Origin: Clostridia bacterium
Lineage (GTDB): Bacteria > Bacillota > Clostridia > Oscillospirales > Acutalibacteraceae
Length of the DNA stretch: 45,602 nucleotides
NCBI GenBank assembly: GCA_017451425.1
Contig: JAFSPP010000037.1
Coordinates: forward strand, 1 to 45,602
Direction: 5' to 3'
Below are positions 42,103 through 45,602 of this stretch, piece after piece. The position numbers were made by a program, and so were the translations under genes. Every line of letters starts with the position of its first letter. The stretch's first letter is position 1. A model generated the notes under the pieces. That model had not been told where the DNA came from, did not search any database, and was given only the letters and a program-made list of their open reading frames with translations.

Positions 42103-43356
42103 ATGGCTGAAAGCATGTCCAAGGCCGAAGAGCGAAAGGCGCACCGTGACCAAAGGAAAAACGAGCGGAAGCTCCAGATGCGAATCTTCTACATCGCCCT
42201 GATTCTGCTCGTCGTAATCATCGGTGTAATCCTCTCCTTTACCGTGTTCTTTCATGTGAGCAGGGTGGAGGTGCGCGGATACAGCGTCTACGCCGAGGAC
42301 CTGGTTGTCGACTCGTCCGGCATCCATACCGGAGACAACCTCTTCCTCATAAACCGAGGCAAGGTAAAAGAGCATATTGTGCAGAAACTGCCGTACATCG
42401 GAGATGTGACGGTTAAAATCTCTCTGCCCAACAAGATAGTAATCACTGTCTTTGAGACCTCTGCCGTCAGCGTTGTACAGTCCGGAAACAACCTCGTTTT
42501 ACTCAATGAAAACGGCAAGGTGCTCGGCACCGCAGCCTCAATGGACGAGATTTATGAAAACGGTATCCTCGAGGACGGTATCAAGCTTGAGCGTGGCGAG
42601 GCCGCCGAGTTTGAAAACGAGGATCTTCAGACCTCCGAGCCCGCGGCCCCGGCTGAAGCACCGGCCGAGGCGACTGCCGAGGCAGCTGCCGATCCGGCAG
42701 GAGAGGCCGCAGCGGCACCCGAAGGCGGTGCCGAAAGCTCCGCTACCGGCAACGGCGAGATGGTTTATGCCACGCCGGGCGGCAATGTGGCTCAGTCGCC
42801 CGTAAAGGAGCCGGAGCCGGAAAAACCGGTATATGTACTCTGCAATGACAACATCGTCACCTTAAAAGGTGTAAAGGTAAAGAGCGCAAAAACCGGAAAA
42901 ACAGTTGAGTTTGACTCCGAAAAGACACTCAATATCTACACTGAGATAATGAATCTTTTCATTGGAAACAGCATCACCGGAATAACCGAACTCAACCTTA
43001 AAGACGTATACAACATAACTATGAGTTATGAGAACAGAATAGATGTAAAGGTAGGTTCCATTACAAACCTTGACAGCAAGATGGCATTCGCCGCGAAGGT
43101 CATAAAAGACCAGGATGCGGCCGAGCCTGACCAGAGGGGAGTAATCGACCTCACCATTGACAAGAAGGCCTATTTCCAGCCTGAGACAACGACGAAACCG
43201 ACCACGACCGAACCCACCACTGCAGCGGAGGGAGAGACCACTCCCGAGGGTGAAACCACCACTGAACCGGAGGGCGAGACCATGACGAATTCCGCCGGTG
43301 AAAGGATCCAGGTCGCGCGTACAACAGTAAAAGAGACTACAACAAATCAACCATAA
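42103..43356 (+). CDS. divIB: DivIB/FtsQ-type division protein with low-complexity insertion
   Basis: 417 residues. A charged cytoplasmic tail (1-25) precedes one membrane helix (about 27-49) and a POTRA domain (about 50-115: VSRVEVRGYSVYAEDLV, KLPYIGDVTVKISLPNKIVI). The beta domain begins (SGNNLVLLNENGKVL) but is split by an Ala/Pro/Glu-rich segment at about 165-245 before it resumes (KPVYVLCNDNIVTLKGVKV). The C-terminus (about 355-417) is a Thr/Glu/Pro-rich tail. DivIB joins FtsL and DivIC at the septum. CCGGAGGT precedes the ATG. The insertion makes it longer than the usual ~260 residues. Confidence 0.88.
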   Translation: MAESMSKAEERKAHRDQRKNERKLQMRIFYIALILLVVIIGVILSFTVFFHVSRVEVRGYSVYAEDLVVDSSGIHTGDNLFLINRGKVKEHIVQKLPYIGDVTVKISLPNKIVITVFETSAVSVVQSGNNLVLLNENGKVLGTAASMDEIYENGILEDGIKLERGEAAEFENEDLQTSEPAAPAEAPAEATAEAAADPAGEAAAAPEGGAESSATGNGEMVYATPGGNVAQSPVKEPEPEKPVYVLCNDNIVTLKGVKVKSAKTGKTVEFDSEKTLNIYTEIMNLFIGNSITGITELNLKDVYNITMSYENRIDVKVGSITNLDSKMAFAAKVIKDQDAAEPDQRGVIDLTIDKKAYFQPETTTKPTTTEPTTAAEGETTPEGETTTEPEGETMTNSAGERIQVARTTVKETTTNQP

Positions 43357-43363
43357 AGAAGTA

Positions 43364-43397
43364 TTGAAATTTGTTAATTCTTATGCTACTATATAAT
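43364..43397 (+). promoter_or_regulatory. ftsZ promoter region
   Basis: A clear TATAAT is at 43392-43397. Candidate -35 boxes are TTGAAA (43364-43369), spaced for an alternative -10 TACTAT at 43387, and TTGTTA (43371-43376) at a short 15-base spacing. The leader to ATG 43482 is about 80 bases and AT-rich, with a small GTAATA/TATTAC hairpin. Confidence 0.5.
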
Positions 43398-43481
43398 GTG
43401 TATTTATATATGTAATAATATATCTATTACTGAATATTAAACTGTTTTATAAACGGGAACTGATTAATAGGAGGAAGCTCT

Positions 43482-44633
43482 ATGGGATTTGAAATGGCAG
43501 CTGATTTTGAGAGCGTTGTACAGATTAAAGTAATCGGTATCGGCGGCGGCGGCGGAAATGCCGTAAACCGCATGATCAGATCCGACATCAAGGGTGTCGA
43601 GTTCATAGCAATCAACACCGATAAGCACGTTCTCCTTCAGTCACAGGCAACTCATAAGATTCAAATAGGCGAGAAGGTTACAAGAGGTCAGGGTGCAGGC
43701 GCCCGTCCCGAAATCGGACAGCGCGCAGCCGAGGAGAGCAAGGACATCATCACTGATGCTCTCAAGGGCACTGACATGATCTTCATCACAGCCGGTATGG
43801 GCGGCGGCACAGGTACAGGCGCGGCTCCCATCATTGCAGCTACTGCAAAAGAGATGGGTATCCTTACAGTCGGTATCGTTACAAAGCCCTTCAGCTTCGA
43901 AGGTAAGCACCGTATGGAGCAGGCTGAGGCCGGTATCAAGGAACTCGCCAAGAACGTTGACAGCCTTATCGTAATTCCCAACGAAAGACTTAAACTTCTC
44001 TCAGGTGAGAAGATTACTCTCGCCAATGCATTTGACGCTGCGGACGACATCCTTCGTCAGGGCGTTAAGTCAATCTCAGAGCTCGTTGCAAACGCAGGTT
44101 ACATCAACCTCGACTTTGCAGATGTAAGCTCTATCATGCGCGATGCAGGACAGGCCCACATGGGTGTCGGCCGTGCATCCGGCAAGGACAAGGCCGAGGC
44201 TGCTGCCAACCTGGCTATTACAAGTCCTCTTCTTGAAACAACAATCGACGGCGCTCACGGCGTCATCATCTCAATAACAGCTTCTCCTGATGTTGGTCTT
44301 GACGAAGTAACTCAGGCCTCCGAACTTATTTCCGGTGCGGCTCATCCGGATGCAAACATCATCTGGGGTGTCAGCTTCGACACATCACTTCAGGACGAGA
44401 TCATCGTTACAGTCGTTGCCACAGGCTTCGGTCCCGAGGGCTTCAAGCACGCAAAGGCTGTAAAGGAAGTTGCTGAAGACAGCGATTCCCGTGAGGATAT
44501 CACAAACATCATGGCTTCCGATGACGATATCATGGGCTTCGGTGAGGACTCAGGTTCCTCATCTGCCGGCGGATTCGGCATGGACGACGGCTATTTTGAT
44601 GCTCTTGACGATATTTTCTCAAGCAGAAGCTGA
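43482..44633 (+). CDS. ftsZ: cell division GTPase FtsZ
   Basis: 383 residues. The tubulin-fold GTPase signatures are intact: [15 protein letters not shown] at the N-terminus, the GTP-binding [10 protein letters not shown] loop near 107, and the T7-loop/catalytic region [11 protein letters not shown]. It polymerises into the Z ring. The linker is short, acidic and Gly/Ser-rich, and the protein ends [13 protein letters not shown] rather than the canonical DIPxFLRxR-type peptide that binds FtsA, SepF and ZapA-like partners. AGGAGGAAG precedes the ATG. It is preceded by its own promoter. Confidence 0.98.
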   Translation: MGFEMAADFESVVQIKVIGIGGGGGNAVNRMIRSDIKGVEFIAINTDKHVLLQSQATHKIQIGEKVTRGQGAGARPEIGQRAAEESKDIITDALKGTDMIFITAGMGGGTGTGAAPIIAATAKEMGILTVGIVTKPFSFEGKHRMEQAEAGIKELAKNVDSLIVIPNERLKLLSGEKITLANAFDAADDILRQGVKSISELVANAGYINLDFADVSSIMRDAGQAHMGVGRASGKDKAEAAANLAITSPLLETTIDGAHGVIISITASPDVGLDEVTQASELISGAAHPDANIIWGVSFDTSLQDEIIVTVVATGFGPEGFKHAKAVKEVAEDSDSREDITNIMASDDDIMGFGEDSGSSSAGGFGMDDGYFDALDDIFSSRS

Positions 44634-44641
44634 TTTAGTTG

Positions 44642-44670
44642 TTGATTTTTATCACTCAGTGTGTTAAAAT
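44642..44670 (+). promoter_or_regulatory. rpmE promoter
   Basis: TTGATT (44642-44647), a 17-base spacer and TAAAAT (44665-44670), 44 bases before ATG 44714. Confidence 0.75.
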
Positions 44671-44713
44671 GCACGAGTGTTTTACTTAAGATAAAGACTC
44701 GAGGTGAACGAAA

Positions 44714-44923
44714 ATGAAAGAGGGAATCCACCCGAACTACGCACCTACAACGGTTAAGTGCGCATGCGGTGCTACAATCGAGACAGCTTCCACAAAGGAA
44801 AATCTTCGTGTAGATATTTGCTCAAACTGTCACCCGTTCTTCACAGGTAAGCAGAAGCTTGTTGATACAGGCGGACGCGTAGACAGGTTCAACAAGCGTT
44901 TTGAAAAGGCACAGCAGAAATAA
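44714..44923 (+). CDS. rpmE: 50S ribosomal protein L31 (zinc-binding type)
   Basis: 69 residues. It starts [14 protein letters not shown] and contains the zinc ribbon as CAC near residue 16 and [13 protein letters not shown] near residue 36, so it is the C+ (zinc-binding) L31 form rather than the Zn-independent RpmE2. Such genomes often hold a second, C- paralogue, not seen here. GAGGTGAACG precedes the ATG, and a terminator follows. Confidence 0.98.
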   Translation: MKEGIHPNYAPTTVKCACGATIETASTKENLRVDICSNCHPFFTGKQKLVDTGGRVDRFNKRFEKAQQK

Positions 44924-44931
44924 AACATTCG

Positions 44932-44962
44932 AGCCGACACACATGTGTCGGCTTATGTTTTT
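44932..44962 (+). terminator. terminator after rpmE
   Basis: AGCCGACACA (44932-44941) pairs with TGTGTCGGCT (44944-44953), followed by a T-rich stretch. Confidence 0.85.
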
Positions 44963-44983
44963 ATATGGCAGGAGGTGACCGGC

Positions 44984-45601
44984 ATGAAATATCTGACAAT
45001 AAAAGACGCGGCGCAGGACGAATTTACCGAGAAGCGCTCGCGTTTCATAGGCTATGCGAAGCCGGTCACGACCGAAGCTGAGGCGACAGCCTTTATTGAG
45101 GAGATCCGCAAGAAGCACTGGGACGCAAAGCACAATGTCTATGCCTACGTCCTGCGCGAGGGCAATGCCCAGCGCTACTCCGATGACGGAGAGCCACAGG
45201 GTACGGCAGGAGTGCCTGCTCTCGATGTGCTTAAAAAGCAGGGCGTCACAGACTGCGTGGTCGTTGTGACCCGCTACTTCGGCGGTATACTCCTGGGAGG
45301 AGGCGGCCTCGTACGTGCATACTCCCACGCGGCCTCCATAGCGCTGCAGGCGGCAGGCATAGTCGAGATGCGCAGTTTCACGAGCTGTGAAACGACGCTC
45401 GACTACAACCTCTACGGACGCCTGCCCGCGATTATTGCAGAACTCTCCGGCAAGGTCACTGACACTGAGTTTGCCGACTCGGTACACGTGAAATTTCTCA
45501 TCCCCGAGGAATTCACGGACCTCTTTGCCGAGAAGTTCGCAGACCTCACCCTCGGCAAAGGCTCCTTTGATACCGGACCTGTTGTTTTCGGTGAATCTTA
45601 A
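44984..45601 (+). CDS. YigZ/IMPACT family protein
   Basis: 205 residues from ATG 44984, chosen for AGGAGGTGACC just upstream; the in-frame start 39 bases earlier lies in the rpmE terminator. Signatures are EKRSRFIGYAKPV, YSDDGEPQGTAGVPAL and TRYFGGILLGGGGLVRAYS, the UPF0029/IMPACT N-terminal domain, followed by the smaller YigZ C-terminal domain. The bacterial role is poorly defined (RNA or translation-linked). The gene is complete: the stop codon TAA lies one base before the window end. Confidence 0.93.
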   Translation: MKYLTIKDAAQDEFTEKRSRFIGYAKPVTTEAEATAFIEEIRKKHWDAKHNVYAYVLREGNAQRYSDDGEPQGTAGVPALDVLKKQGVTDCVVVVTRYFGGILLGGGGLVRAYSHAASIALQAAGIVEMRSFTSCETTLDYNLYGRLPAIIAELSGKVTDTEFADSVHVKFLIPEEFTDLFAEKFADLTLGKGSFDTGPVVFGES

Positions 45602-45602
45602 A

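Overview
The window reads as a chromosomal segment of an anaerobic low-to-mid GC Gram-positive bacterium of the class Clostridia, most like a Lachnospiraceae-type gut organism. The grounds are a dcw cell-wall/division cluster with a PASTA-containing penicillin-binding protein and DivIB, a membrane pyrophosphatase of the K+-dependent type, ferredoxin/NAD(P)H flavoprotein complexes rich in Fe-S clusters, and clear sigma-A promoters with strong Shine-Dalgarno sites. No rRNA, tRNA, CRISPR array or complete transposon was found.

Positions 1-6200 are an AT-richer, accessory-looking region. It holds a window-truncated nuclease/helicase-like DUF2075 protein (minus strand), two small unknown proteins, a three-gene overlapping operon (C_GCAxxG_C_C redox protein, Dabb protein, low-molecular-weight phosphotyrosine phosphatase), a decayed HTH antitoxin-like fragment, a short ORF6N protein, a lipoprotein and a Fic AMPylase-type protein. 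Two near-identical 88-90 bp structured repeats sit directly after two of these genes. A separate multi-hairpin element lies at 3601-3680.

Positions 6200-18000 hold a HerA-like DUF853 ATPase; a yybP-ykoY manganese riboswitch controlling mntP plus a CaCA-family cation antiporter; a NuoE/NuoF/GltD-ferredoxin trio resembling the Sporomusa-type (Stn) bifurcating transhydrogenase; a frameshifted MATE exporter; a TetR regulator; and a radical SAM protein. Positions 17789-28063 are mostly on the minus strand: an unusual LarC fused to a CsoR/RcnR-type metal-sensor domain, mscL, a divergent pair of large c-di-GMP EAL proteins with degenerate GGDEF domains, and hppA.

Positions 28113-44633 are the dcw cluster: mraZ, rsmH, ftsL, pbp, murF, mraY, ftsW and murG, then divIB and ftsZ. 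murC, murD, murE and murB are not in it. Between murG and divIB sits a separately promoted three-gene unit: a DUF5692-like membrane protein, a 934-residue Fe-S/FAD oxidoreductase and the nickel chaperone HypA. This unit is the best candidate for an undescribed system in the window. It may be a membrane-associated, nickel-linked electron-transfer module, although no nickel enzyme is encoded nearby. The window ends with rpmE and a YigZ/IMPACT protein.

Nickel recurs through HypA and the LarC-CsoR fusion, and metal sensing recurs through the manganese riboswitch. The GltD-type flavoprotein architecture appears twice, in the Stn-like StnC and in the 934-residue protein.
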